NCBI RefSeq assembly: GCF_016918035.1
Contig: NZ_JAERWK010000010.1
Span: forward strand, 248,001 to 312,000
DNA length: 64,000 nt
Origin: Nakamurella leprariae
Lineage (GTDB): Bacteria; Actinomycetota; Actinomycetes; Mycobacteriales; Nakamurellaceae
Reading direction: 5' to 3'
Positions 1-11,366 of this stretch are shown here, in pieces (position 1 is the stretch's first letter; every line of letters starts with the position of its first letter). The notes under the pieces were generated by a model, which was not told the DNA's origin, did no database searches, and worked only from the letters and a program-made list of their open reading frames with translations. A program made the position numbers and the translations under genes.

Positions 1-483
1 GCGGACGCCGGCCTGGTGCTGCAGTACCAGGGTGGTGACACGCTGGTGCAGACCCTCGCCGTGCTCATGCAGAGCTCGCTGGCCGAGGCCGGTCTGAACA
101 TCCAGCTCGAGGCGTTGGACCCCAGCACCTATCAGACCAAGATCACCGAGGCGACCATGTCGATGTGGATCGACTCCAAGACCGCGCCGCTGGTGCCGGC
201 CTCGCTGTACGCGCTGCAGCTGCTGTACCCGACCGCGCCCACCCAGGTGCTGCTGCACTACTCGAATTCGGTGGTGGACGAGGCCGTGGGTGCGCTGGCC
301 AGCGCGTCCGACCAGGACGAGCAGATCGAGCTGATCCGCACTGCGCAGGAGCAGCTCATGAAGGATCTGCCGATCGTGCCGATCGCGCAGACCGGCCAGC
401 TGGTCCCGACCGCGATCAACATCGAGAACGTCCGAGGGCACGGTGCCAACGCCGTGTGGCCCAAGGGGCTCGAGTACAGCTGA
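1..483 (+). CDS. ABC transporter substrate-binding protein, C-terminal part (family 5, peptide/nickel type)
   Basis: The frame is open from the first base of the window, so the gene begins upstream and only about 160 C-terminal residues are present. The segment has the typical ending of family 5 extracellular solute-binding proteins: a helix reading LAEAGLNIQLEALDPSTY (a partner of the ligand lobe), then a helix-rich part and the closing stretch LPIVPIAQTGQLVP. Such proteins capture oligopeptides or similar ligands outside the membrane and deliver them to an ABC permease; the ligand cannot be read from this fragment. It ends at a TGA followed by a strong GC-rich hairpin and faces leuA convergently. 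Confidence 0.8.
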   Translation, partial: ADAGLVLQYQGGDTLVQTLAVLMQSSLAEAGLNIQLEALDPSTYQTKITEATMSMWIDSKTAPLVPASLYALQLLYPTAPTQVLLHYSNSVVDEAVGALASASDQDEQIELIRTAQEQLMKDLPIVPIAQTGQLVPTAINIENVRGHGANAVWPKGLEYS

Positions 484-488
484 CACCG

Positions 489-519
489 CCGCCCGGGCCG
501 TAGCTCCGGGCCCGGGCGG
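489..519. terminator. Bidirectional terminator hairpin between the binding protein and leuA
   Basis: An 11-bp perfect stem, CCGCCCGGGCC with GGCCCGGGCGG, encloses a 9-base loop. It sits six bases after the stop of the binding protein and 38 bases past the leuA stop on the other strand, so it can serve both convergent genes. No U-tract follows, as is common in very GC-rich actinobacteria. Confidence 0.6.
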
Positions 520-557
520 ACCGGCGCGACGATGCGTGGCCCGCCCGGGCTCCGGGA

Positions 558-2501
<1,944 letters not shown>

Positions 2502-2579
2502 TCAGACCCCGTCGCGGCGACGAAGGAGCAGGCCGTCGCGGCCCGGCGCGGCCGGACCGACGTCTGCGAGGCGGATCAC
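2502..2579 (-). CDS. Leucine leader peptide (25 aa), candidate leuL
   Basis: A GTG-started ORF of 25 codons ends 115 bases before leuA. Its sequence begins VIRLADVGPAAPGRDG and then has three consecutive, differently spelled Leu codons (CTG CTC CTT), followed by three Arg codons and a final DGV. Tandem codons for the pathway end product are the hallmark of attenuator leaders, and leucine leaders upstream of leuA have been described in Actinobacteria. The start is chosen because a TACAGT -10 box ends seven bases before the GTG, predicting a leaderless transcript. An in-frame GTG three codons upstream (2588) overlaps that box and is less likely. Confidence 0.7.
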   Translation of the reverse strand: MIRLADVGPAAPGRDGLLLRRRDGV

Positions 2580-2586
2580 GGGCTGC

Positions 2587-2616
2587 ACTGTACGCCCGGC
2601 CCCGCCGGGCGCCCAA
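2587..2616 (-). promoter_or_regulatory. Promoter for the leader peptide and leuA (leaderless)
   Basis: On the minus strand a -35 like TTGGGC (2611-2616) and a -10 TACAGT (2587-2592) are separated by 18 bases. The -10 ends seven bases before the GTG of the leader peptide, so transcription should begin at or within a base or two of that codon. Confidence 0.6.
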
Positions 2617-2639
2617 TTCGGGCACCCGATCCGGGCCGA

Positions 2640-3086
2640 TCAGCCCCGTGCCCGGGCGGCCTCGAGCACCGTCGCCAGCACCGCCCGGTGCACCACCTCC
2701 TCCAGGGCCGCCGCCGCCGGATCGACCATGCCGGGGCCGCCGCGCAACGGACCGCCGGGGTGCACCGGCGCCAGGTTGACGTGCAGATGGGCGACCCGCT
2801 CGCCGAACAGGTACCCGTAGGTGCGCTCGGCGCCGGTGGCGTCCCGCAGCAGGGCGGTGGCGGCGGCCAGCGCGGGGCCGAAGGTGGCGGCCTCCGGACC
2901 GTCGAGATCGGCGATCGACGGGATGTGCCGGACCGGCTCCAGGTGGGCGAAGCCCGCCACCGGGCCTCGCAGCACCACGGACAGCCGCCAGCCGTCCCGC
3001 TCCCAGATCCGGGCGCGGTCGAAGGCGGCGTCGGCCGCGGTCGGGTCGCACAACAGGCAGGCCGCTGCCCGATGCCGGGTGGTCAT
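2640..3086 (-). CDS. HIT-family protein with altered HxHxH motif
   Basis: A 148-residue protein with the HIT fold. It has CLLC near residue 10, a LEPVRHIPSIADL strand-helix typical of HIT hydrolases at about 49-61, and HLHVNLAP near residue 104. HIT enzymes hydrolyse dinucleoside polyphosphates or nucleotide adducts with a His nucleophile in H-x-H-x-H. Here the first two histidines, including the middle one (the nucleophile in FHIT-like enzymes), are kept but the third is Asn. The substrate is unknown. It lies directly upstream of the leuA promoter on the same strand, and nothing shows cotranscription with leuA. Confidence 0.7.
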   Translation of the reverse strand: MTTRHRAAACLLCDPTAADAAFDRARIWERDGWRLSVVLRGPVAGFAHLEPVRHIPSIADLDGPEAATFGPALAAATALLRDATGAERTYGYLFGERVAHLHVNLAPVHPGGPLRGGPGMVDPAAAALEEVVHRAVLATVLEAARARG

Positions 3087-3122
3087 CGCGCCACCGTGCC
3101 AGGACCGGGCCGTTGGGGCGAC

Positions 3123-3446
3123 TCACTCTGCGTCGTCCCAGAACTGCAGCCACGGCATCGACCCGACGAGCCCCAGCGACACCGCGGAGACCACCAGCAC
3201 GACGAGCAGCACGACGAGCAGCACGACGAGCGTGGTGCGGCGGCCGGCGCCGTCGATCGGGTCCAGCCAGCGGCGGAACCATCCGGGCGTGTACCGGGCG
3301 GCGCCCACGGCCCGGCCGTCGGCCAGCAGCTGCCGGCGGACCGCCCCGTCCGGCCACGCGTCCCGTCGTGCGCCGCGGCCGCGGCCAGCGCCCGCTGCGC
3401 CCACGCGCGAACCGCCCGGCGTCCGGGCATGGTGGAACAGCGCCAC
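3123..3446 (-). CDS. Small protein with a C-terminal membrane anchor, unknown function
   Basis: 107 residues in the GTG-started frame. The N-terminal 70 residues are Arg/Gly-rich, with an amphipathic YTPGWFRRWLDPIDG stretch. They are followed by one long hydrophobic segment (about 71-95) and a short acidic tail ending WDDAE. This looks like a tail-anchored or single-pass cytoplasmic-facing protein. The hydrophobic helix is encoded by three near-identical 12-base repeats (CTCGTCGTGCTG), giving alternating Leu/Val pairs. I do not recognise the family. A competing frame lacks any hydrophobic segment. Confidence 0.55.
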   Translation of the reverse strand: MALFHHARTPGGSRVGAAGAGRGRGARRDAWPDGAVRRQLLADGRAVGAARYTPGWFRRWLDPIDGAGRRTTLVVLLVVLLVVLVVSAVSLGLVGSMPWLQFWDDAE

Positions 3447-3509
3447 CCCGACCGCCCGAACCCCGGCGCTCCGTCGCGGTGGTCCACCCGCGCGGCCGGC
3501 GCCGGCACG

Positions 3510-4910
3510 TCAGGGAGCGACCAGGCGGCGGCCCTGGACGTGCACCGCGGTGATGGCCGGCTCGCGCATGGTCATCAGCAGCGTGAAGAGCGTCTGGTCC
3601 CGCGCGGTGTCGGGATCCTCGGACCGGGTCCCGTGGTCGATCGCGGCGCCCAGCGGCCCCCACGCCCGGGGGTCGACGACCAGGAAGTCGGCCTCCTTGC
3701 CGGCGTCGAAGTTGCCGAACCGGTCCTCCATGTCCAGCGCCCGCGCCCCGGCCAGCGTGCCGGTGAACAACATCTCGGCCGGGTGCATCGAGACGGCCGC
3801 GTCACCGGGCTCGGAGATGTGCACCTTGAAGGCGTCCGACATGACCTCGGAGATGAGCCAGGTGTCGCCGCCGCCGAAGTCGGTGCCGGCGGCGACGTTC
3901 ACGCCCGAGGCGATGGTGCGCCGCCACGGCATGGTGCCGGAGCCCAGGAACTGCTGGGAGACCGGGCAGTGCGAGATGGAGGTGCCGGTCTCGGCCATCC
4001 GGGCCAGTTCCGCGTCGGTGCAGTGGACCGCGTGGGCCAGGATGCTGCGCCGGCCCAGCAGGCTCTTCCCGCCCACGGCGGAGCCGGGCAGGAACTTGCC
4101 GTCGTAGGTGTCCAGGTAGGTCTCCACCTGGTAGCTCTGCTTCACCGAGTCGATTTCGCCGGTGCCCGGTCGGTTGTTCTCGTTCAGGTGCGAGTGGAAG
4201 TACACGCCGTCGCCGCGCACCGCGTCGTAGAGCTCGCCCAGGGCGGCCAGGGTCTCGGTGGTCACCGACAGCGAGAAGCGCGGCACCACGGCGACATGCA
4301 GCATCGCGGTGGCCGCGTCGCCGGTGTCGGCCCCGTGCCAGCGCCGGATCTCCTCCTCGGTGAGCCGGATCGCGTCGGCCTCGCTGGTGATGAGGGCCGT
4401 GGCCGAGTCCGGGCCGACGGTCTGGGTCCCCCGGCCGCTGACCATCCGCAGCCCGGCCTGCCGGGTCTGCTCGAACAGGGCGTCCTGGGCGTGCGGGAAG
4501 GCCGAGCCGAAGACCATGGCGGCCGTGGTCCCGGCCGCGATCCGGCGGCGGACGAACTCGGCCGCGGCCTGCTGGGCGAACGACGGATCGGCGAACCGGG
4601 ACTCGGACGGGAAGATGCAGGAGTTCAGCCACTCCAGCAGCTGCCCGCCGCCGTAGGCGTCGCCGGCGAAGGTCTGCGGGAAGTGGATGTGGGTGTCGAC
4701 GAATCCGGGGATCAGGAAGGCCGGCCGGTGGTCGACCACCTCGGCCTCGGCGAACTCGGCCGGCACCTCGTCGAACGGGCCGCAGTGGGCGATGCGGCCG
4801 TCGTCGCCGACGACCAGGGCGCCGTCCGGGTACGAGACCAGCGCATCCGCGGCCTGCTGCACAGTGGGGCGGCCTGCGACGTGGAAGAGATGACCTCGAT
4901 GGATGCGCAC
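3510..4910 (-). CDS. guaD: Guanine deaminase
   Basis: A 466-residue amidohydrolase that converts guanine to xanthine and ammonia in purine salvage/catabolism. The zinc-binding HIH lies in PGFVDTHIHFPQ at residues 68-79, the sequence signature of guanine deaminases. Further metal and catalytic residues are seen in FHSHLNEN, LAHAVHCT and the GTDFGGGDT stretch. The GTG at 4910 starts the protein with RIHRGHLFHVAG, matching the usual N-terminus; the frame stays open upstream but that part looks like antisense of lysC. The gene is divergent from lysC, with 330 bases between them. Confidence 0.93.
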   Translation of the reverse strand: MRIHRGHLFHVAGRPTVQQAADALVSYPDGALVVGDDGRIAHCGPFDEVPAEFAEAEVVDHRPAFLIPGFVDTHIHFPQTFAGDAYGGGQLLEWLNSCIFPSESRFADPSFAQQAAAEFVRRRIAAGTTAAMVFGSAFPHAQDALFEQTRQAGLRMVSGRGTQTVGPDSATALITSEADAIRLTEEEIRRWHGADTGDAATAMLHVAVVPRFSLSVTTETLAALGELYDAVRGDGVYFHSHLNENNRPGTGEIDSVKQSYQVETYLDTYDGKFLPGSAVGGKSLLGRRSILAHAVHCTDAELARMAETGTSISHCPVSQQFLGSGTMPWRRTIASGVNVAAGTDFGGGDTWLISEVMSDAFKVHISEPGDAAVSMHPAEMLFTGTLAGARALDMEDRFGNFDAGKEADFLVVDPRAWGPLGAAIDHGTRSEDPDTARDQTLFTLLMTMREPAITAVHVQGRRLVAP

Positions 4911-5240
4911 CGTGCGAACCCAACACGATGCATCGGCGCAGGTCCATCCGGTGCGCCCGACGGAGGGAGCGTGATCACGCGATCCGGGTCGGGTCCGCGG
5001 CCGACGGTCACCGGGTGCCGATCCCGGACGGCTGACCGGCGCGCCGTCGGGGCGGGTGCGCGGTGACCCGGGGGACGCCCGGCTCCCGGTACCCTGGACG
5101 CGCCGTGAAGTGGGTGTTCCGCGCCTGGTGGCGGCGGTGCCCGCGTCCCGGCGGTGCGCCGCGCGACCATCGATCCGGGGACCGGCTCGCGGTGCCCGGT
5201 CGCGACCGGCCGGGCGGGCGGCATGGGAAGCGGGGCAGCG
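4911..5240. promoter_or_regulatory. Divergent guaD/lysC control region with two perfect palindromes
   Basis: No protein gene is supported here. Two perfect palindromes stand out: CGATGCATCG (4926-4935), 16 bases before the guaD start, and GCGTGATCACGC (4969-4980) further upstream. Both are plausible operators for a dimeric repressor of guaD. The right half holds the presumed lysC promoter and a leader of about 140 bases. Confidence 0.4.
5090..5095 (+). promoter_or_regulatory. -10 box of the lysC-asd operon
   Basis: TACCCT matches the TANNNT pattern used elsewhere in the window. It implies a start of transcription near 5102 and a 5' leader of about 140 bases before lysC. No convincing -35 hexamer was seen. 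Confidence 0.4.
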
Positions 5241-7588
<2,348 letters not shown>

Positions 7589-7590
7589 GC

Positions 7591-7630
7591 GGTCGCGCGA
7601 GCGAGGGACGAGCGAGCGCGGGCCGCGACC
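7591..7630. repeat. Inverted repeat with GAGCGAG/CGAGCGAG core, probable terminator
   Basis: GGTCGCG (7591-7597) pairs with CGCGACC (7624-7630). The loop carries GCGAGCGAGGGACGAGCGAG, itself built of repeated GAGCGAG/CGAGCGAG words. It begins two bases after the asd stop, so it probably ends the lysC-asd transcript. The word-like core resembles small dispersed repeats seen after genes in actinobacterial genomes. Confidence 0.5.
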
Positions 7631-7664
7631 AATGTTGCGGACTAGGTCGGGTCCGGTCGAGAGG

Positions 7665-8423
7665 ATGCGCACCGCGGGGATCGATCTCGCGGCGCAACCG
7701 GAGCGGACCGGCGCGGCGCTGCTCCGCTGGGCCGGATCACCCGGGGCCGTGACCGCGGTGGTCGAGTCGGTCGGGACGGGCGTCGATGACGACGCTGTGG
7801 TGCGACTCGTCGGCGTCGCGGCCGTGACCGGGCTGGACGTGCCGCTCGGCTGGCCGGATGCGTTCGTCGACCTGATGGCGGCGATCCGGTCCGGCACGGT
7901 CGAGCCGTCCGTGGCCGTCGACCGGGACGCCCGGCGGCGGTTGACGTTCCGCCGGACCGACGAGGTGGTGCACGAGGTGACCGGGCGTCGGCCGCTGAGC
8001 GTGTCGGCCGATCTCATCGCCCATCCGGCCATGCGGGCGGCCGGGTTGCTGGCCCGGCTGCAGGCCGCCGGAGTGCCGGTCTCGCCCGACGGCATCGACT
8101 CGGCAGTGGCGGAGGTCTACCCGGCGGCGTCACTGCGGCGGTGGGACCTGCTGCCGGCCCGCCGCGGTCCGAAGACCGATCCGGCCGTGCTGGGCGTACT
8201 GGTCGATCGGCTCCGGGCGGCGGCGCCGTGGCTCGATCTGGCCGGCACCGAGCCGGTGCTCCGCCGTCGTCACGACGCGTTCGACGCGGTGGTCGCTGCG
8301 CTGGTCGCCCGGGCCGTGCAGGTCGGCCGCAGCGCCGGTCCGGCCGTGGGGGAGCGCGATCGGGCCCGCCGTGAGGGCTGGATCCACCTGCCCGATCCGG
8401 CGTTCCTGCGGGATCCGAGCTGA
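7665..8423 (+). CDS. DUF429-family protein (predicted RNase H-like nuclease)
   Basis: About 252 residues. The N-terminus TAGIDLAAQP has the conserved GID acidic strand of DUF429, followed by GLDVPLGWPDAF, an FRRTDEVVHEVTGRRPLSVSAD stretch, and near the end RRRHDAFDAVVAALVARA, where the HDAxDA acidic pair is typical of the family. DUF429 proteins are predicted nucleases of the RNase H fold; biological roles are not established. The ATG at 7665 gives the family start; an in-frame ATG at 7632 would add an odd Arg-rich extension. It stands alone, downstream of asd. Confidence 0.75.
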   Translation: MRTAGIDLAAQPERTGAALLRWAGSPGAVTAVVESVGTGVDDDAVVRLVGVAAVTGLDVPLGWPDAFVDLMAAIRSGTVEPSVAVDRDARRRLTFRRTDEVVHEVTGRRPLSVSADLIAHPAMRAAGLLARLQAAGVPVSPDGIDSAVAEVYPAASLRRWDLLPARRGPKTDPAVLGVLVDRLRAAAPWLDLAGTEPVLRRRHDAFDAVVAALVARAVQVGRSAGPAVGERDRARREGWIHLPDPAFLRDPS

Positions 8424-8515
8424 CCGATCCGACGGCGGCGCAGCGGACCGGAGCTGTCCGGTGAGCTCCCGAGCGTCCTGCGTGTCCAGCCGGCGACCCG
8501 AAGAGGATGCCGCCA

Positions 8516-8742
8516 TGACCGACCTCTCCACGCCGACCCCCGCTCCCGCTGCCCACCGCGCCCTGGGCACCCGAGCGTCAGTGGTGGTCGGCCCGGCACA
8601 TCGTCCTGCACCTGTTGCGCGATACCGCCCACCACGCCGGGCACGCCGACATCATCCGGGAGTCGCTGGACGGCGGGAACACCACGCAGGCCTTGGCCGA
8701 GGAGGCCGGGCCGGACCGGTCGTCGCCGCAGGACCGGACCTG
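8516..8742 (+). pseudogene. Degraded DUF664/DinB-superfamily fragment
   Basis: Read from 8578 to a TGA at 8740, one frame gives the conserved end of a DUF664 (DinB/mycothiol-dependent) protein: APERQWWSARHIVLHLLRDT, then AHHAGHADIIRESLDG. In that frame the next upstream stop is at about 8519 and no start codon is available. The natural preceding element, DLSTPTP, lies in a different frame starting at 8516. This is what a 5'-truncated gene with a frameshift looks like. The metal-binding His pair of the last helix (HHAGHAD) survives. Confidence 0.6.
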
Positions 8743-8943
8743 ACCTGGTCGCCGACGGGTCCGGATCGCCGATGGGTCGGGACCACCGATGAGTCCGGAC
8801 GCCGGGACCACCGCACGCGTGCTGGACGCCGACGTGCGGCGGTACGTCATCTCGGACGTGCAGGACGCCTGAGCGGCCGGCGGAGTCGCGCGCGGGCGCC
8901 GACCACGACCCGGACGACGACCGGCCGCTCCGGCGCTCGCTCG
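8743..8943. other. Non-coding or decayed sequence next to the DUF664 fragment
   Basis: No convincing gene. A 27-codon ORF (8789-8872, ending RRYVISDVQDA) reads like the tail of an enzyme but is too short to place. The region also shows loosely repeated GATG(G/A)GTC(G/C)GG words. It is best taken as gene debris. Confidence 0.35.
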
Positions 8944-9141
8944 TCAGAGGTCGTTGGCGAACTCGTCCGGCTCGTCGACCTGCTTGGTCGAGTTGGTCGC
9001 CTCCTCGCGGGCCACGTCGTGGGTCTGTGCGTGCCTGCCCTCGGGTCCGCCCTGGTCGGAGTACGGCTCTCGGCTGTCGCCGGTGCTGTGGTCGTCGGTC
9101 TTCCCGGTCTTGTTGATGTCGTCCCGGCCGGTGGTGGCCAT
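8944..9141 (-). CDS. Small hydrophilic protein (65 aa), probably disordered
   Basis: Starts MATTGRDDINKTGKTDD and is almost devoid of hydrophobic residues. It is rich in Asp, Glu, Thr, Gly and His and ends DEFANDL. GAGAGGAG lies eight bases before the ATG, a much better ribosome site than most genes here have, which argues that it is real. No family recognised. The composition resembles small stress-type hydrophilins, but that is only an analogy. An upstream in-frame start would add an 18-residue extension without a ribosome site. Confidence 0.6.
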   Translation of the reverse strand: MATTGRDDINKTGKTDDHSTGDSREPYSDQGGPEGRHAQTHDVAREEATNSTKQVDEPDEFANDL

Positions 9142-9220
9142 GAGGTGCTCCTCTCGTCGCGTCACGGACCAGTGCCCGCTCCCGGCCCGCGGCAAACCCG
9201 GGCCCGGTCAGCCGCGCCGA

Positions 9221-10378
9221 TCAACCCCGCAGGGCCCGCACGGCCAGCTCGACGTCCTGGCTGGTCGTGTACAGGTGGAACGCCACCCGGACCTGCCCGG
9301 CACGCATGCCGAACCGGACGCCGGCCGCGGTCAGCCGGGCCACTGCGGCCGGGTCGGCGGGCACGCTGACGATGGCCGAGTCCGACGGCGGCCGGTCCAG
9401 ACCGGCCAGGAACTCGTTGGCCAGGGCCACGTCGTGCCGGCCGATCGCCACCGGGCCCACGTCGGCCAGCACCCGGAGCGCCGGCGCGGTGCCGACCCAG
9501 CTGTGCCAGGCCGGCGAGATGTCGAACCGGCGGGCGTCCTGCGCCAGCCGCAGCGGCAGCCCGTAGTACGAGTCGTGCACGTCCGCGCCCGCGAACCAGC
9601 CCGCGGCCAGCGGCAGCAGGCGGTCCGCGAAGGCCGGGTGACGGTCGGCCAGGGTGGGGTGGTGGACCAGGAAGGCGGTGCCGCGGGGGCTGCACAGCCA
9701 CTTGTAGGCCCCACACACCAGCAGGTCGGCGGCGTCCGGGTCGAGCGGCAGCCAGCCGGTGGCCTGGGTGCTGTCCACCACGGTGAGTGCACCCACCGCA
9801 CGTGCCGCGGCGGACACCGCGGCCAGGTCGGTGACCTGACCGGTGGCCGACTGCACGGCCGAACAGGCGACCACGTCGACGTCCTCGGTGATGGCATCGG
9901 CCAGCCGGTCCGCCGGGGCGCTGCGCACGGTGACCCCACGGCCGGCGTGCACCGCCCACGGGAAGACGTTCGAGGTGAACTCGACGTCGGGCACCAGCAC
10001 GGTCGCGCCGTCCGGCACGGCCGCCGCGGCCGGGGCCAGCAACTGCGACACCGACACGCCGGTGGCCACGTGGGAGGCGTCCACGCCGACCAGCTCGGCG
10101 AACAGCACCCGGGAGGTGTCCACTGCGGTGGCCCAGCCCTCCCACGAGGTTCGGGCGTGACGCCACTGTTCGAGCGCCTCCTGCAGCGCCGTCCAGGCCG
10201 GACGGGGCGGCGGGCCGTAGGACGCCGAGTTCAGGTAGCCCGGCTCGACCTCCCACAGTGTGGCGGCCTGGTCCACGGTGAGCGGTGCGGGCAGCGGGTC
10301 CGTGCCCGGGTCGACGTCGGGCTCCCGGTCGGACGGCCGGTCCGGCTCCGAGGTGGTCGCGGTGTCTGCGGCGCTCAT
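9221..10378 (-). CDS. Aminotransferase class V-fold PLP enzyme
   Basis: 385 residues of fold-type I. The PLP aspartate lies in TVVDSTQATGW near residue 200 and the Schiff-base lysine in LLVCGAYKWLCSPRG near 228. The first 30 residues are a Pro/Asp-rich extension. Members of this group include cysteine desulfurases, kynureninases and EgtE. No desulfurase Cys loop is evident and no ergothioneine genes are near, so the substrate stays open. It is divergent from the PIG-L deacetylase gene. Confidence 0.85.
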   Translation of the reverse strand: MSAADTATTSEPDRPSDREPDVDPGTDPLPAPLTVDQAATLWEVEPGYLNSASYGPPPRPAWTALQEALEQWRHARTSWEGWATAVDTSRVLFAELVGVDASHVATGVSVSQLLAPAAAAVPDGATVLVPDVEFTSNVFPWAVHAGRGVTVRSAPADRLADAITEDVDVVACSAVQSATGQVTDLAAVSAAARAVGALTVVDSTQATGWLPLDPDAADLLVCGAYKWLCSPRGTAFLVHHPTLADRHPAFADRLLPLAAGWFAGADVHDSYYGLPLRLAQDARRFDISPAWHSWVGTAPALRVLADVGPVAIGRHDVALANEFLAGLDRPPSDSAIVSVPADPAAVARLTAAGVRFGMRAGQVRVAFHLYTTSQDVELAVRALRG

Positions 10379-10485
10379 GCCGGGGAGTCAACCAGTCCCG
10401 CGGTCCGGGACGACGCATCCGCAGGGCCTCGGCTGCCGTGCCCCGCCCCGGGGCCGCCTCTTGTGCGCCCGAGAAGACTGGGCGC

Positions 10486-11319
10486 ATGACTGAGCCCACC
10501 ACGGTCCCGACCGGCTCCTCTGATGGAAGCTCTGCCGTCGCGGTGCAGGACGGCGGCGACGGCGGCCTGCCGCCCGGCATGCTCGCCGCCCTCGGGCAGG
10601 GTCCGGCGTACGCCGAGCTGCCCGACGACTGGACCAGCGCCCTGTGCGTCGCCGCCCACCCGGACGACCTCGAGTACGGGGTGGCCGCCGCCGTGGCCAC
10701 CTGGACCGACGCCGGCAAGCGCGTGACCTACGCGATGGTCAGCTCCGGGGAGGCGGGCATCGGCTCGATGGATCCGGCCGTCTGCGGCCCGCTGCGGGAG
10801 CAGGAGGAGCTCGACGGCGCCGCCCTCGTCGGCGTCGACACGGTCGACTTCCTCGGGCACGCCGACGGCGTCATCGAGTACGGCCTGCCGCTGCGCCGGG
10901 ACATCGCCCGGGCCATCCGCACGCACCGGCCGGACGTGGTGCTGACCGCCGGCCTGGACGTGCGGCCGCCGTGGGGCGGGGTCGACCACCCCGACCACCG
11001 GGCCGTCGGGCTGGCCTGCGTGGACGCGGTGCGGGACGCTGCCAACCGGTGGGTGTTCACCGACCAGATCGCCGAGGGCCTACCGCCCTGGAAGGTCCGG
11101 TACGTGCTGATCGGGGCGACCGAGCGCTCGACGCACGCCGTGCCGGTCGGCGACACCCTCGACCGCGGCGTGGCCTCGCTGCAGGCCCACCGCAAGTACC
11201 TGGAGGGTCTGGGCCCGGCCGTGCCGGACGTCGAGCAGATGCTGCGGGGCATGGCCCGCGCCTTCGCCCCGCGGTTCGGTGGGCGACCCTGCGTGCCGGT
11301 GGAACTGCTGGAGATCTGA
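10486..11319 (+). CDS. PIG-L family deacetylase (LmbE-like)
   Basis: 277 residues. The zinc motif AHPDD is at about 57-61 (VAAHPDDLEYG) and the third ligand His in GGVDHPDHRAVG near 166. The family removes N-acetyl groups from amino sugars; MshB and Mca of mycothiol metabolism are relatives. No specific features allow assignment to MshB. The ATG at 10486 is used; no strong ribosome site is present. The gene is followed by the F420-type oxidoreductase with its own promoter. Confidence 0.85.
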   Translation: MTEPTTVPTGSSDGSSAVAVQDGGDGGLPPGMLAALGQGPAYAELPDDWTSALCVAAHPDDLEYGVAAAVATWTDAGKRVTYAMVSSGEAGIGSMDPAVCGPLREQEELDGAALVGVDTVDFLGHADGVIEYGLPLRRDIARAIRTHRPDVVLTAGLDVRPPWGGVDHPDHRAVGLACVDAVRDAANRWVFTDQIAEGLPPWKVRYVLIGATERSTHAVPVGDTLDRGVASLQAHRKYLEGLGPAVPDVEQMLRGMARAFAPRFGGRPCVPVELLEI

Positions 11320-11352
11320 CCGGCCGCCGGCGGGCCCCGGGGACCGGGCCGG

Positions 11353-11358
11353 TACCGT
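11353..11358 (+). promoter_or_regulatory. -10 box for leaderless transcription of the F420-type oxidoreductase gene
   Basis: TACCGT ends eight bases before the ATG at 11367, and there is no purine-rich ribosome site. Transcription would start at or just before the start codon. Confidence 0.5.
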
Positions 11359-11366
11359 CCGCGCCC

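Noticed and set aside
9221-10378. Assignment of the class V aminotransferase as EgtE (ergothioneine)
   Set aside because: EgtE is known from this genomic neighbourhood in mycobacteria, but motifs around the PLP lysine differ and no egtA-D genes are near.
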